The position numbers were made by a program, and so were the translations under genes. 64,000 bases of DNA, taken from positions 20,555,666-20,619,665 of the forward strand of contig OX485807.1 in assembly GCA_950295325.1 (NCBI GenBank), in the 5' to 3' direction. Each line of letters opens with the position of its first letter. The first letter of the stretch is position 1. Below are positions 13,383-25,573 of the stretch, in pieces. The notes under the pieces were generated by a model. That model saw nothing but the letters and a program-made list of their open reading frames with translations. It had not been told where the DNA came from and made no database searches. Origin of the DNA: Polytrichum commune (Eukaryota > Streptophyta > Polytrichopsida > Polytrichales > Polytrichaceae).

Positions 13383-13740
13383 GAGTTATCCTAAAAGTCA
13401 CGTGGCGTGTGAACAAGATACCATGTGTTTTGATTTAATGTACTCTTATTTGTACACTGTAAATAGTTATGAAGTTTGAAAGAGCTTAGTGGCCTCTCAT
13501 TATTAGGTGTGTAAAAGCTTGGTGGTCTTCAAACTCATGCACAATTAGTTTAACCGTCACAAAAAACGGCTAAACTAGTTGTGCATGAGTTTGAAGACCA
13601 CCAAGCTCTTATACACCTAATAGTGAGAGACCACCAAGCTTTTTTAGACTTCATAACTATTTACAGTGTACAAATAAGAGTATATTAAATCAAAACACAT
13701 GGTATCTTGTTCAAACGCCACTTGACTTTTAGGATAACTC
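13383..13740. mobile_element. Long foldback (snap-back) element inside C
   Basis: Two arms starting GAGTTATCCTAAAAGTCA and ending in its complement pair over nearly the whole 358 bp around a short loop near 13560-13566. The innermost ~35 bp of each arm is almost perfect. I could not find an unambiguous target duplication. Partial copies of the same family occur at 23195-23424 and 44911-44987. Confidence 0.75.
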
Positions 13741-13862
13741 CATTAAGAGACCACCAAGCTCTTTCAAATGTCAATGACAAGATCGCCTTTGTATGGTTGG
13801 ATGCATCATATTTTTATTAATAATTTTCATTTCATTTTGAAAGGTTTTCTCTTAAAATTCAA

Positions 13863-15310
13863 TTAAAAATCCCAAATCAACACAAAAATTTGGTCAAAGT
13901 AAAAGGCGGCCGAGAGTGGCCAAGGCCCGGGCCTTCTATTGAATAATAACCCTATGCTAACCCTAAGTTCACCTAGTCGTCCTTTCTGTGTTTGTCCCTC
14001 CGTGTTTGGTGTTTCTATTGTTTTTGCTAGGTTTCCGTTGTTGCTCTTACCCCGGGAACGTTGTCGTTGCTCTTTCCTGACTGCATTCCTATTCTCTTGG
14101 CTAAGTTTGGTTGCGCTTGTGCTTCGAGGTGGCTCTTCGAACTGAAGTATTTGCCGATCCGATCTCCTCTCGTTTGGTGTATGTCTACTTGTGTTGTGTC
14201 GCGCACCTCTCCATGAGGAGTGCCCGAAACACCATGGGCACAAGGGGGACCCCGGAGTGACACCCGGGACTTGTGGCGCTATTGGTGAGAGGGCCCAAGT
14301 GATCCTAGTTTGGGTGAGGGCCCCGGGCGTTGGGAACGCCTCCCACCCACGGAGACTAGGAGGTATTAGGGTAAGGCCATAAGCTATGCGTAGCTCATGG
14401 CGTGGTGATTCTAGAATGCTCAAGATCACCTCAATCAGAGGTGTGAGCTAGGAGTTAAGGCCATTTGAGTGGGGCGCTGTCCCGGGACAGCGCCCTGGTA
14501 CAGCAGTGCCTGGGAGTGATTCCCAGGACTGCCAAGGTTCAAACAGGCATAACTTCCTCAAGACTTGCCCGAATGGGGCAAGTGAGGAGTCCATCGGCAT
14601 CTACGTGAAGCGTAGATGAAGATGGAGTGGTTGGTTGTTATGATAAGACATTATACAAGGAAGTTATGATGGTCTGAAGCTGCTGGGGGGGTTCTAGGCC
14701 CAGCAGCTAAAGGAAAATGTCCACTTGGCCCCAACTCTTGGTAGAGAGACAAGAGGTGGGTTGACGGTGGGGTAGGGGCCCCGTGTAAATTCCTAGAGGC
14801 TTATATGGGTGAGGTGGTGTGGCCTCACCCACCCGAGGCTGAACGGCAAGGCCTCCATGGGCATTGGCCCATTGTGAAGCCATAGTTGCCTAGTATGGTT
14901 CGGGTTGTTGTAGTGTTGCTCCGGCAATGCGATGATCAACATGGGATTGGACTTCCATGGATGGAAGTCCACATCTAGGAATGGGTTACCGATTAAGGGG
15001 TGAGTCCCGAAAGCAAAGTAGGAGGGTTGGTTCCCTCCTATGAACTATAAGGTCCGGGGTGGGAGGAGCTAACCATTAGCATGGCGGAATGCGAATGGTT
15101 AGCGCTCGTAACCTTTGCTAGAATTGAAAATTGGCAAGATTGTCAAGGGGGGCTAGCAAGGGTTGCGACATGTTGAGTTGTCGTTGATGTTCTTGCATCA
15201 AGCTGATTGATCTCTGATCTGCTCTCGGAGGTTTAGGGTGTGAGATGCTTTTGCTTAATCTGCTTGTGCGCCTACTTCACAAGTTATAATAGGAGTATCA
15301 CCTAGGTATC
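13863..15310. repeat. GC-rich repeat-like block, possibly retrotransposon LTR-derived
   Basis: Base composition is clearly richer in G and C than the surroundings. At 15316 the sequence AATCAGAGCAAAG resembles the TATCAGAGC primer-binding site used by many plant LTR retrotransposons, which would make the block a 5' LTR and leader remnant. No gag or pol is seen downstream and no second LTR was found. A 188-codon minus-strand frame at 13863-14429 has no recognisable features. Confidence 0.3.
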
Positions 15311-16521
15311 TTTCAATCAGAGCAAAGACTTGAAGATACTGATTTTGGTGGAGGAGGACCATTTGCGTTCTTCAATCGCAATCGCCATCGCCATCATTGT
15401 GTTTGGAGCCACTTCGTAGCGTTCATCGACATTGTATTGTTGTTGCCGTTTGTGCCTGGCGCGCTTTTTGGAGCTCCCGGGAGGTGTCGAATTTGTGGCT
15501 TCAGGGATTTTGATCCAAGTCGTCTTCCTCAACTACGAGCTAAGGCGAGGCTGCCATTGGCAAACCTATTCGTTCTGCAATGTGGCATTCATTTTTCTAG
15601 GTACTTATTTTCTCTTTGATTGATTGGATGCGAGTGAGAGGTGGAATGATTGAGCAAGTCAAATCATAAGAGGGAAAAGAGACTTGAAGTATTTATGTGT
15701 CTTTGTGTGTGTATCTTTTTTAGTACAATTTTTTTAGTTCGTTCACAATCTAATGGCTTTTGGGAAAGAAAATTTAACTTCAGTCACAAAATCAATGAAT
15801 TAAGCTTTTGTGTCCATTTTTGGGTGCGGTGAATCCCTTGGACAAGTACGACCCTTTTTTCTCCCATTTTTACTTCCAATGTATCAATGGTGCTAAAATA
15901 GCAGTTACCTAGGAGGTGTTGCTCTTTTGATCGTCATGATTGGTTATATCAAGAAACCCCAAGTATGTGGATATTGAGTTCGTTGCATTACAGGGTGGAG
16001 CAGACACAAATACCCCTTCATGGAATGTATTAGTATTTCATCAAGGTGAGATTTTCTCATATGATTTTTTGTCTTTCTGGTATGTACTTGATTTTGATCT
16101 TATTTGAGTTAATGCAAGGTGTTGCTCAACAGTGAGTTGGTTGTGATTAGGTGGTACCTACAATTTACACAGACGTGAAAGGCCACAAGATTGTAACTAA
16201 TCAAGTAAGTCGTGCATTCTTATATTTTCTCATGCTTTTCATATAGCATGCAAAGTTTGTTATCTTTGCAAATTTGAAACGTTATCGTTTTTTTCCTGAG
16301 CTTCTTTTTTCCGTGAGCAACACATGCAACGTTATAAAATTTGGCTCCATTGTTGATCTTTCACAGTATGATCAATTGAATTAGTCATTTACCTTTCGTC
16401 GTATAGAGTTTAATAACGAGTGTTGTCTTCTTTGCGGGAAATGGGAAATGCAGGGTTCAATTTAATCATCCCAGCCGCAACTCAAGTGCACTAGCAACTA
16501 TGGTTTTGGTTGGTGTGAAAG
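15311..16521. other. Upstream region of the element C transposase
   Basis: No separate gene is supported. This presumably includes promoter and 5' leader of the transposase starting at 16522. Confidence 0.4.
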
Positions 16522-19500
16522 ATGGCGTTAAATTTCAAGATTAGGTTGTACTTGGTGGAAGATGATGTTTTGCGGCCGGAACTATTGAGCCATTTTTTTT
16601 GCCAAACGGGCGACACTTATATTGATTTGTGCACGCACTTGGAGAATGGTGGATGCGTGGAGTGGCCTTTCTTTTTTTGGGACTTCCAAGATGAATGTCA
16701 AACCCTCAAGAGGTTTGAGGCCATGAATCATGTGACAAACCGTGTCTATGTCATTCCTTCGTTGGAGAACGAAGGTGGACTTCAGAAGCGGTGTCGTCTT
16801 CAAGTGCCGGGTGAAGCGGTGTTGCCCCGACGTTGGAAGAGGCAGATATGATTGAAATTCACGAAGAGGAAAATACTTTGCTGCAATCAACACTCTTATC
16901 TGTTGATGTGCTTGAGAATTACAAGCATGGTGCTGAGAAGCTGAGAAGGGAGTTGGAGTCCATGGATTTTGTTGATCACGTGTGGAACCTCAAAACGTAC
17001 GATCACCATGGTGTGGCAGTTGTGAAGATATTTTGTGGGGAGTGCAAGAGAGAAATCGGGGGTACAGGTCGTGATCACTCCCGGAGTGCCATACAAAACT
17101 TGTTTGTGAATTTCAAGAAGTATCACTTGCATTCCACTCTTCACATCAAGCAGTGGTGTAGGAAGAGGGAGATCTTGTACATCGATCACCCGAAGAAGGA
17201 GGGCAACTCTAGCAAACCCATAATTTTGACACCAATCGATCACATGCGTCTTGTGGAAGAAGGTGTCAGCATTCTTCAAAGTATGAATGACTCCATCTCG
17301 GAAGATGATCCTCCATTTGTAGTAGTGGGAGATGTGGGGGTTCCTCAGTTGAAGTCCTTTTGGTTCAAGGTGCGTTGCAAAATCGACGGAGAACTAATGT
17401 ACTTGTGCCCGCAAAAGGGAAATCTCAGAGCTAATTTAGAGAATCATGTCCATGGGCTCCCTCATACCAAGTGCTGTGAAGATTTGGTAAGGGCAAAGAA
17501 TTCTTCAAAGACATCATGTGCATTGAGCTCCGGGAAGCGAGGAAGACCTAGCGCAAGGTCGAGAACAACAATTGGAAATCAACGAGACATGCATTCTTGG
17601 TTCAGCAGTTCATGCAGTACAGATTCCGTCACTACATGCGAATCTCCATCAGGTATGCATTCAAACTCTATCTTGTCATTGTTGTGTTGGGGATTTAGGA
17701 AGAAAATCACTGAGAACGCTGGGAAGTGCTATAGAGTGGATTCATTGCTCAATGATTCAAAGCCTGGATCGTTGTGGATAGCGAAGCCCAACACAACTGC
17801 AGATTTTGTATTCAAAAGCAAGACTGTCGTTGTAAAAGGTTGTTTCCGTCATGTACAATGTAAACGTTTGAGTGGCATAGGAGAACCTTTAACGGATTTC
17901 ACTTGTTTTTATTGCATAGAAATTGAGGAGGCCACTGATTTCATACTTAGAGTGCTTAGGGAAGGTCGTGCTCTTGTTAAGCGCGGTTGCATGGATACAC
18001 AGTCTGGAAGAAGGATAGACTATTTGCAATGTACTGAGGTGGCTGCACAATCTAGGACATTAGTGAGGAAATATCGTGAGGAAAAGGCTCAGCATCGGCT
18101 CATGAAGGCTAGGGTTGCGCAATTGAAAGTAAGTCACCGCGGTCTGAAACTTAGTGCCGTAGAAAACATTAATAGAAAGGATGTTTTCTCTTTTTGTAAC
18201 AACATTTTGGCGGCTCACAGAACCAACGCCTTTGGCAGAAAGCCAACTTTGTGGGACTTCCTTAGGGATGTTGCTACAAACTTGAATTGTATGAGGCAGG
18301 GTCATAGATTCTCAAAAAATTGAAAATCACTTGCACAAATTATGAGGATCTATGGTAGGAGGCGAATGTGTGATTTGTTTGCTTTGAATTTTGGTGGGCC
18401 GTCATATGATTGTACCAAGAGGGAAAACAAAAAAGAAGTTCGGTTCATTGCCGGGGTGGCTGACATTTACAAAGAGGCCAAAGCAAGTCATAAAGTGGTA
18501 GGACCAGTCCTAGTCATCTTAGCTAAAAACGAGATGAAAGTTAAGTCCTGTATTTCTTGGGACGCTCGGTCAGATGGATTGGTAGGCTTTTGTGGAGAAA
18601 AAGAGAATCATGTGTGCATCTCTACTTTCAGACCGCAAGTAGGGAATGGTGAGAGTGGATATTCGTAGTTGATTCTTTCCGAATGAATGTCAAAGGAAGT
18701 TTTTCTCGTGTCATCATGGTCAATCCTTTGCATGATAAGTTGCCCATATTTGTCCTTGTTGTGTCATGCACTTGCAATCGATTTAATTCCATTTGGGTGA
18801 GAAGTCAGTGGGAGACTATTGACACCCTTTGGCAACACAGTTGTAGGCCGGTTGTTGGACCTATTATAGGGCATTCTTCAGATGGCGATTCTAGGAGAAG
18901 GCAATTGATGGTTGAACACTACTGCAGCAAGGTAGGATTCATGTATGAAATTCCATGGGAAGGCTGGTCTTTATCTTCTGAGTGGCTTGGGGAGAATAAA
19001 ATTAAAGGCTTCCATGATCATGATTTCATCCATAACAGTAAAAAATTGATCAACCCACTTGACAATGTTGTAAAGAATCTTCAACTAGGGGCTGATGTCT
19101 GTTACCTAGATCATCTTGGTCATGTTTATCAAAAGTTTGGTATTGATCAGCATCGTCTTAGAAAGGAAAATGTGGACCGAACAGACAGACAAAATTGGCC
19201 TAGTACACAACGCATTTGTCCAAAGAAGACAAAGACTTGATTGCAGGAACTCATAACTTGTAGGGATGCACATTATAAAAGAACTTTGGGGACTGAGATG
19301 TACTTGTCTATATGTGCTAATTATATTAACATTTTCTTTTCCGTATTTTTGACTTTAAAGGAGAGGGTGGTTTTTGCTAGCAAAATGTCATTCTTTTTTA
19401 GAATATGGAAGTTGTGGTTCCACCATGGTGACCACGGTGTAGAAGGAAATACAAAGAATCTCACGCTACATAAATGTTTTGTAAGCAACATGTGTTTGTG

Positions 19501-22500
19501 AGCCTCAAAATTGTCCCCAATGGCAATTTGGCTCATAATTGAGGTGTTTTAGCAAAATTATTAGATTACTTTAGCGAAAAAATTATTTAGATTAAGGTAG
19601 GTTAGCTAAGGGTGTTTTACCCTTAGGGTAAAACTCTTGGGCAAGTAGAAATTAAAAACCGAAGGGGTAAAAACAATATCCTTTACCTGAATCGAAAGTG
19701 TGAAAGTACTGGGCTAGTAAGTAGGTAGGTTAAGTTAGGAACAACCAATTCAAGTAAGCAAAAGTCAAACGGCGGCAGAAAATAAGAGTGTTTCCGAAAA
19801 CAACCAAGAAAAAAAGAAATTGACAACTATGAGCGTAAGGGATCTTGCCAACTAGGGCAAGGGGGCCATGTTGTCCCCCTTGCCAACCAAAAATGAAGTT
19901 CAATTAGAAATGGAAAAATATTTCTAAGGGTTTGAACAAGTGGGGTGCGAGATGACATCAATCCCCCTCATTCACCGCCGAGGGTTTGGTTGTCATCGTT
20001 CAGGGAACAGGGCCCCTTGGTGAATGGAAGGGAGAAGGGCCCAACCCTTCATTTAAAGGATGATAAAAATCTTCTTCCCCTTTCAATCATCTCTCCAAGT
20101 TCTTTATTTATAACAAGGCGAAACCCTTTAGAATTTTAGTTAGAAGGAAAAAAAAACATTCTCATTTATTAAATATAAGTATAAGTTAAAATTCTTATAG
20201 TTAAAATTCTTGAGAAAATGTAGTGTGTTTTTGAACACACCCTTAAGTAGATGTATCACTTTCAATTGACTGTAGTGGACACAAACATTACAATTTAGCC
20301 TTCAAATTTCAAATGAATCTATCCATTTATGTTAACTTTCCAAAAAACCTAAGCTTGTTAAAATCAGAGTTAGGGAGCAAAAATTATGAGTAGTTAAGTG
20401 AAGATGTCTCAACTGCCTCTTAAATTACAAGCGTTGATTTAGCAAGCGCATAACTAAAATATGAATTGTTTAGTTGCTTTGATATTTAGATTCATTATAG
20501 TTATTGTTGTTATCTTTCTAAAAAGTATAAGGTTGTCACAATCAGATTTAAGGAGTGAGCGTTATGAATGTTTGAATGAAGGTATCCGAGCTGCCTCCTA
20601 AGATAAGAGTTGACTTTGTAAGCTCATACCCACAAGAAAAAACATGCAGTTATTGTGATATTTGGGGCAGTTGTAGATCTGATTTGAAGGTTTTTGGAAA
20701 ATTTAAATTTGCTGGAATCTAAGTTAATAAGGTATCACAGCTGCCTTTTGAATTCTAAGCTCACTTTGTAAGCTCATATCTTTAAAGGAATATATGAAAT
20801 TGGTTTCATAATTGGATGAATTATAATTCTTGTTGTTAGCTTTCCATATTACTAACAATTGTTCTAATTGAAGTTTGTGAGCAAAAATTATGGCCGTTTC
20901 AACAAAGGGGTGTTTGTCTTACGATAAGAGGTTCGTCCATCCAAGGTTGGTGTTGTGTGCGGCCAAGCGTTGGAGTAGGGGTTCCGCACCAACCATCGCC
21001 AAACCAAGATGAGAATCAATCGGTAAGTTTTTTACCCTTACACCCTTTAATTTAAGAAGAGAAGGAGCACGGCGAAGGTAAATTCTCACCCAAATCCAAC
21101 TATCCATGTAAGACTAGGGGGGCATCACCCACCTAGCCGCCGAGGGGGATTCCAACTCTCATGTGTGCGGAGCCTCTCGGTTAAATGTTGTGGTAGTAGC
21201 TTTCCATTCATAATTCGTTCGTGTGTGGTGAAGCCGGATTAATCACCGGCATGACCACTTTGCATGTTTGTAGGTGGTAAGGTGAGAGTAATGACCCACG
21301 AAACCACCATCATGTTATTGGCCTCAAGGGTTGGAAGTGATGCCCCCAACCCTTGAAGATTATGCAACAGGTTAAACACACATGTTGTCTTATTCCCCGG
21401 TCCCATCAAGTTGAATTTTTGTGGACAAACCGTGTTAAACTAATCAATAACCAACAAAATTTGTACGACCCCCATGGGCAAAACCAACCGAAAACTTAAC
21501 TCGGAGGGCTTGTGCGGTATACATGGTAAGGAGAGAGCAACCCGAAGGACTTGTACGGTACTTTTAGGCTCCCTCGGAGGGAGGGTGCCCAAAAGCATCA
21601 CTGTGCTATCTTGATGTATAACTGTCTTGCCATTTTGTGGTCTTATTAATAAGGTATTTTCGTGATGGATTCTTTCAATTGCCAGTTCCATTGCACCTTA
21701 CATGATCTGATTCGTGTGAATTTTTTTTTAGCAAGGTGGGAGGGATGCATGGTATGGAGAGAGCTTACGATTTCCAAGAGTTTGTGGGTTGTGCTAACAC
21801 AGTGAACCAGCTTGCTACGATTGAATACGGATCCAATGGACTGCAATTTGGTAGAGCGCATAACAAGCAGCGTAACATTTGGGCTGACTTGCATCGTTTA
21901 GAATGGGGACAGTCCCCTGCAGATTTGGGAGATTACAGCGCCCTTGCCACAGATGAGGACTTCGTATCAACGTTGAAAGAAGGTCTAAAGGCAACCCAAA
22001 CCCAATTGAAGGTGCTAAATATGGCTCCATCCTCTTATGCTAGAAATAAACGGTGGTTCTTGCAGCCTTGGATGGTCGAGAAGGCGGATCCAAAGCACTG
22101 GGCATATGTGGCTCCCGAAAAACTTGTCCCCGACGAAGATGGCGATGGTGAGGTCATGAGGAACTCCGAAATTTTGCCGATGGAAGAAGAGACCGTGGAT
22201 GGTGACGGCGCCAACGTAGACCCGGATATGAGTGTTGTGGACATTGACGTGGATATGAGTAATGTGGACGTTTCCTTGGATGATAGGGAAGAAATTTTAA
22301 AACTTGCTGAGGAAGAATGCAGGGATGCAATCTCGCAAATGCTAGATTCAGCTGAGCCGAGCCCACCAATGCCTCTAACTGGGCAGAACCTAGTACAGAA
22401 AATAGAGCCGGTGGTGGAGTAACAAGGGCAAGGCCATTTACAAATCAACGTTAGTAGGTGAATTGAATGGGAATCCTTTATTGTCAAAGGACCGTTTGAC

Positions 22501-23048
22501 TCGCATCAAATAACTCTATTTACTTCAATAACGCAGAGGATTACCTTTCTGCTGCAAATTCGACATCAACCGCTTTCTTTGGGCTTGGAAGTGACTGCGT
22601 TGTGTTGTTCATGCAATCACCAACTCTGGGCCAGAGTTTTGAAGCGAGAGCAACACAAAAGAGGAACCACACCAGTGTTCATGTGGGACACCCAACTGTT
22701 GTGACCGTTGGCCCGGACATTGGCACTTGGTATTTGGGCCGAGTCCAAAAAATACAAAGGACGGTTGGAAAAACGTGGAGATTGTGTAGAAACCATGTCG
22801 GCCTTATGGCTCACACCTCAGCAGGTAAGAAGGGAAGTTCTTCACCGTCCATTCAAATAATGTTAAATTGGTTCAAATCATCGTCAGGGAGGAACAAATA
22901 TAAGTACGATGTGACTGACACCCAATGGATTGACATTGAAAGCATGATTTGCATCATTGCATTGTCATTCAAATCTAATAACAACGTTTACACCCTACAA
23001 GAGACTAATCAGCAGGTGCTAGATGAATTTGTATCAAAAACTACTTAG
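16522..23048 (+). pseudogene. Decayed P/THAP9-like transposase of element C
   Basis: This is a paralogue of the gene at 40357-46048, recognisable along its whole length. The frame breaks near 16833-16851 and again near 18670, and stops occur at 18321 (TGA), 18666 (TAG), 19238 (TGA) and 22420 (TAA). Readable parts are an N-terminal domain, a CGEC...H zinc-finger-like motif (about 17037-17150), an AT-hook-like KRGRPSARSR (17530), a CFRH..C...CFYC cluster, SDGDSRRRQLM (18874) and HDHDFIHNSKKLINPL (19015). Two key sites are altered: the second finger reads CKID where D has CKFC, and the first catalytic segment reads KNEMKVK where D has EDETKIK. The transposase-core exons lie before 19501, the next exon begins at 21732, and the C-terminal domain ends near 23048. 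It is very probably inactive. Confidence 0.8.
19502..21731 (+). other. Enlarged intron of the C transposase with diverged tandem repeats
   Basis: The equivalent interval in D is about 100 bp once its CACTA insertion is removed, so roughly 2.1 kb has been inserted here. About 20370-20905 contains three to four diverged units of about 170-190 bp sharing phrases such as GACTTTGTAAGCTCATA and GAGCAAAAATTATG. The acceptor is a T-rich tract with AG at 21730-21731. I could not assign the inserted material to a transposon class. Confidence 0.5.
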
Positions 23049-23194
23049 CATTGCAGGTTATTCAAGTAGCTACGGCTTTATCTTTATTTTTCAGTGTCTC
23101 CATGATATGCACATTTAGTTTCATTCATTGTGTTTGTAAACATAATGAGAACATTTTATTTCATACTACTATGATTGTGCACAAATACTTTGTA

Positions 23195-23424
23195 AATTGG
23201 AGTTATCCTAAAAGTCAAGTGGCGTTTGAACAAGATATCATGTGTTTTGATTTAATGTACTCTTATTTGTTCATTGTAAATAGTTATGAAGTTTGAAAGA
23301 GCTTGGTGGTCCCTCATTGGAGTTATTTTAAAAGTCAAGTGGCGTTTGAACAAGATGCCATGTGTTTTAATTTAATGTACTCTTATTTGTTCAAAGACCA
23401 CTTGACTTTTAGGATAACTTTATT
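23195..23424. repeat. Partial copies of the GAGTTATCCTAAAAGTCA foldback family
   Basis: Two direct partial arms (from about 23202 and 23312) and a terminal inverted piece ending GACTTTTAGGATAACT near 23420 match the foldback at 13383-13740. The copy looks rearranged. It lies between the transposase stop and the right end of element C. Confidence 0.7.
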
Positions 23425-23816
23425 GTGTTTCATAATATGAATGATGTCATAGTAAAGGTTTGTATTGTTTTTACGTGATCTATACAAATTGCTCTTTTAT
23501 ATCATTTACACTTTAACCTACATAGTTCATGTATGTGTTCATAATTTGATGTATGTGTTCATGTATGTGTTCATAATTTGATGAAGGACAAAAATTGTAG
23601 TAGATTTTTTTTTTAAATCTAAATTACCATATCATTTATTCATATCAATTTGGAATTATAAGTAATGCAAGCCCCTTTTCTATTAACCCAAAGTAGAAAA
23701 TTACATAATGACAGCACGTGAAAATAATAATAATAATAATACCCCCCTATAAAATAGTGGTTGTTTGCACCTATATCCTTAACTTTTTAACACACTAACC
23801 CCCCCGAGTTGGTAAG

Positions 23817-25573
23817 TTTTGGGCGCATGCGTGGACATGGTGTGCATGTTTGAACATAGAACAATTATATATCAATCATTGAGAGGGCCAAACTTGTCTT
23901 AGCACCGAACACCTATTAAACATGGAAAGTCTAGTATGGAAAACAACCAACTCCCACAAAAACTCTAGAGAAATCAAAGGCTAGCTCTATTGTTGTTTGA
24001 TATTTTGAAAGGATTTTCGTATCAAGTTGTGTAGCCCTGCTCCGTCAACCTAATTCTACTTCACATACAAGCTCATGGCTCTAATCAAGGTGAAGCTTAT
24101 CTCGCTCATGCCAACATTTAAGGTTTGGCATCGTCTTTCTCATGTTTAATAGCAATAACGACCCCCAAAACCCTTCCCACTCTCAACAATCAAGGTGTAA
24201 AAGACTTTAGAAGATTGTCTTGCTCGATGGAATGAATTTGATGTTAAAGTCTTTGAACCCGAAAAGGTTAATGGGATTGAAAGTACGTAAGGTGGTTTCA
24301 AACTAGCTAATTCTCTAGAGTGGCAGAGTGCGGTAGTCTTTGTGAGATAGAGGCTAATGCCAACTTGATGGTCCAATTGAAAGAAAGACTTGAGGCTCCC
24401 TAGAACTAGATTCTCAACTAGTGATGAAAACTTATTTGTAAAGGGGTTATATTGTATAGGGGACAATCCAACACAAATTGTGTCTCAATTTCAATTGCAT
24501 TATAAGAACAAAAGTGGCATAGTCTAGTATTTATAGAGATAGGGATGGTTGCCCATTGGGGAGTGCTATCTTGTGAGCGGTGAGCAGTGAGCGATGAGCG
24601 GTAATTTGTGAGCGGTGAAGAAAACAAAATATTTGGTAATAGGACCCCGAGTATCCTATAACCGTGGCCTAAAGAAATATTTTTTTAGGGTTCAATAATA
24701 AGAAGATTGGGGAGGACAAATAATATGAATGCTAGATTGCAAGTAGTGAGCAATGAAAAAGACCAATATGTACACGACTCGGGGTTGCTAGTATGTGAGC
24801 ATGTGAGCATGCGAGCGTGAACATGTGAGCCTTCAATTTTTTCCCGGTTATGGTTTGTAAATCCGTTGGGGGCCTATGACTGTGGAATTACATGTAAGGG
24901 TCTATAGTCCAAATGAACAACAAATGAGAATGTTGCTATAACAATTTTGTACTAAAAATGAACTAATATACATTTAATTGTTGAGATAATAATAATGTAA
25001 TTGGAGACAATGTGTAAGCAAACTCATGTTGAAAACAAGTGTAGCATGTTAGAATGTCTCACTATAATACACATCAATGTAAAATTTAAATACATCATAA
25101 CACCATCATGAGGGTGACATTTACGAAGTCCAAAACATAAAGAACAACAAAAATAGATTGTAGATATAAATCGGGTAGTAGATTAAAATTGTTGAAGTTC
25201 TTGGAAATCAAATTTCAAAAATCAAATCATCAATACAAACTTAAATATCGTCGGACTCAGATGCACTGAGTTCAAAATAAGCACATACTCTAGTATCATA
25301 ATATCTACGAGGTGAAGGTGAAATTGAAGATGAAGTAGATGAAGCATTAGCATAAGCTTCAGCTAAAGCCTCAGCATACACAGGGAGGCTCTGAGGACTA
25401 AGAGAGGGGCTTCTCAATAATCCACGGTGCCGATAAAATGACGAGATTTGTATCGGCGATGGATTCATCCAACTACAAACAACAAACCATGTATTAGAAT
25501 ATGTAACAACAAATTAGAATACAAAATCTAGAATTTGCAATTGAAGTTGTTGAGAAAAAAACAATGAAAAAAC
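23817..25573. other. Interval with a LINE fragment and little else
   Basis: Apart from the LINE-like fragment listed separately, this holds degenerate GTGAGCGG/GTGAGCAT runs near 24573-24620 and 24785-24830. A minus-strand frame at 25241-25468 is rich in Ser and Ala. It follows a plausible acceptor at 25473, but it cannot be joined in frame to the gene that stops at 25574. Confidence 0.4.
24418..24627 (-). pseudogene. LINE reverse transcriptase C-terminal fragment
   Basis: The minus-strand frame contains RLCHFCSYNAIEIETQ followed by FVLDCPLYN. This matches the C-terminal Cys-rich segment of plant LINE polymerases, where C-x2-C ... H-x4-CP-x-Y is usual; here Q stands where H is normal. No RT domain is found beside it, so it is a truncated remnant. 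Confidence 0.55.

Larger units (their letters stand above)
13128..23808 (+). mobile_element. 10.7-kb DNA transposon 'C', P/THAP9-like, CTCG(n) termini
   Basis: The left end is CTC followed by 17 G (13128-13147) and the right end is CCCCCCCGAG (to 23808). Perfect 8-bp direct duplications TTGGTAAG flank it (13120-13127 and 23809-23816). Inside is a decayed transposase gene on the plus strand (16522-23048), together with foldback elements and a GC-rich non-coding block. The left subterminal region has ACGTGCG at 13173-13179 and three ATAGGGT boxes (13188, 13241, 13281). An 8-bp duplication is known for both P and hAT superfamilies; the protein motifs favour P. Nested insertions probably inflate the length. 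Confidence 0.85.

Noticed and set aside
13863..14429. 188-codon minus-strand frame as a gene
   Set aside because: It lies in a GC-rich block where long frames arise easily; the composition is Arg/Pro-rich and no domain is visible.
24640..24786. CCCCGAG near 24645 followed by CTCGGGG near 24778 as another family terminus pair
   Set aside because: Only four G/C, wrong relative orientation for an element between them, and no 8-bp duplication.
25241..25468. Extra last exon of the ParB/methyltransferase-like gene
   Set aside because: The acceptor looks acceptable, but no donor before the TAA at 25574 joins it in an open frame.
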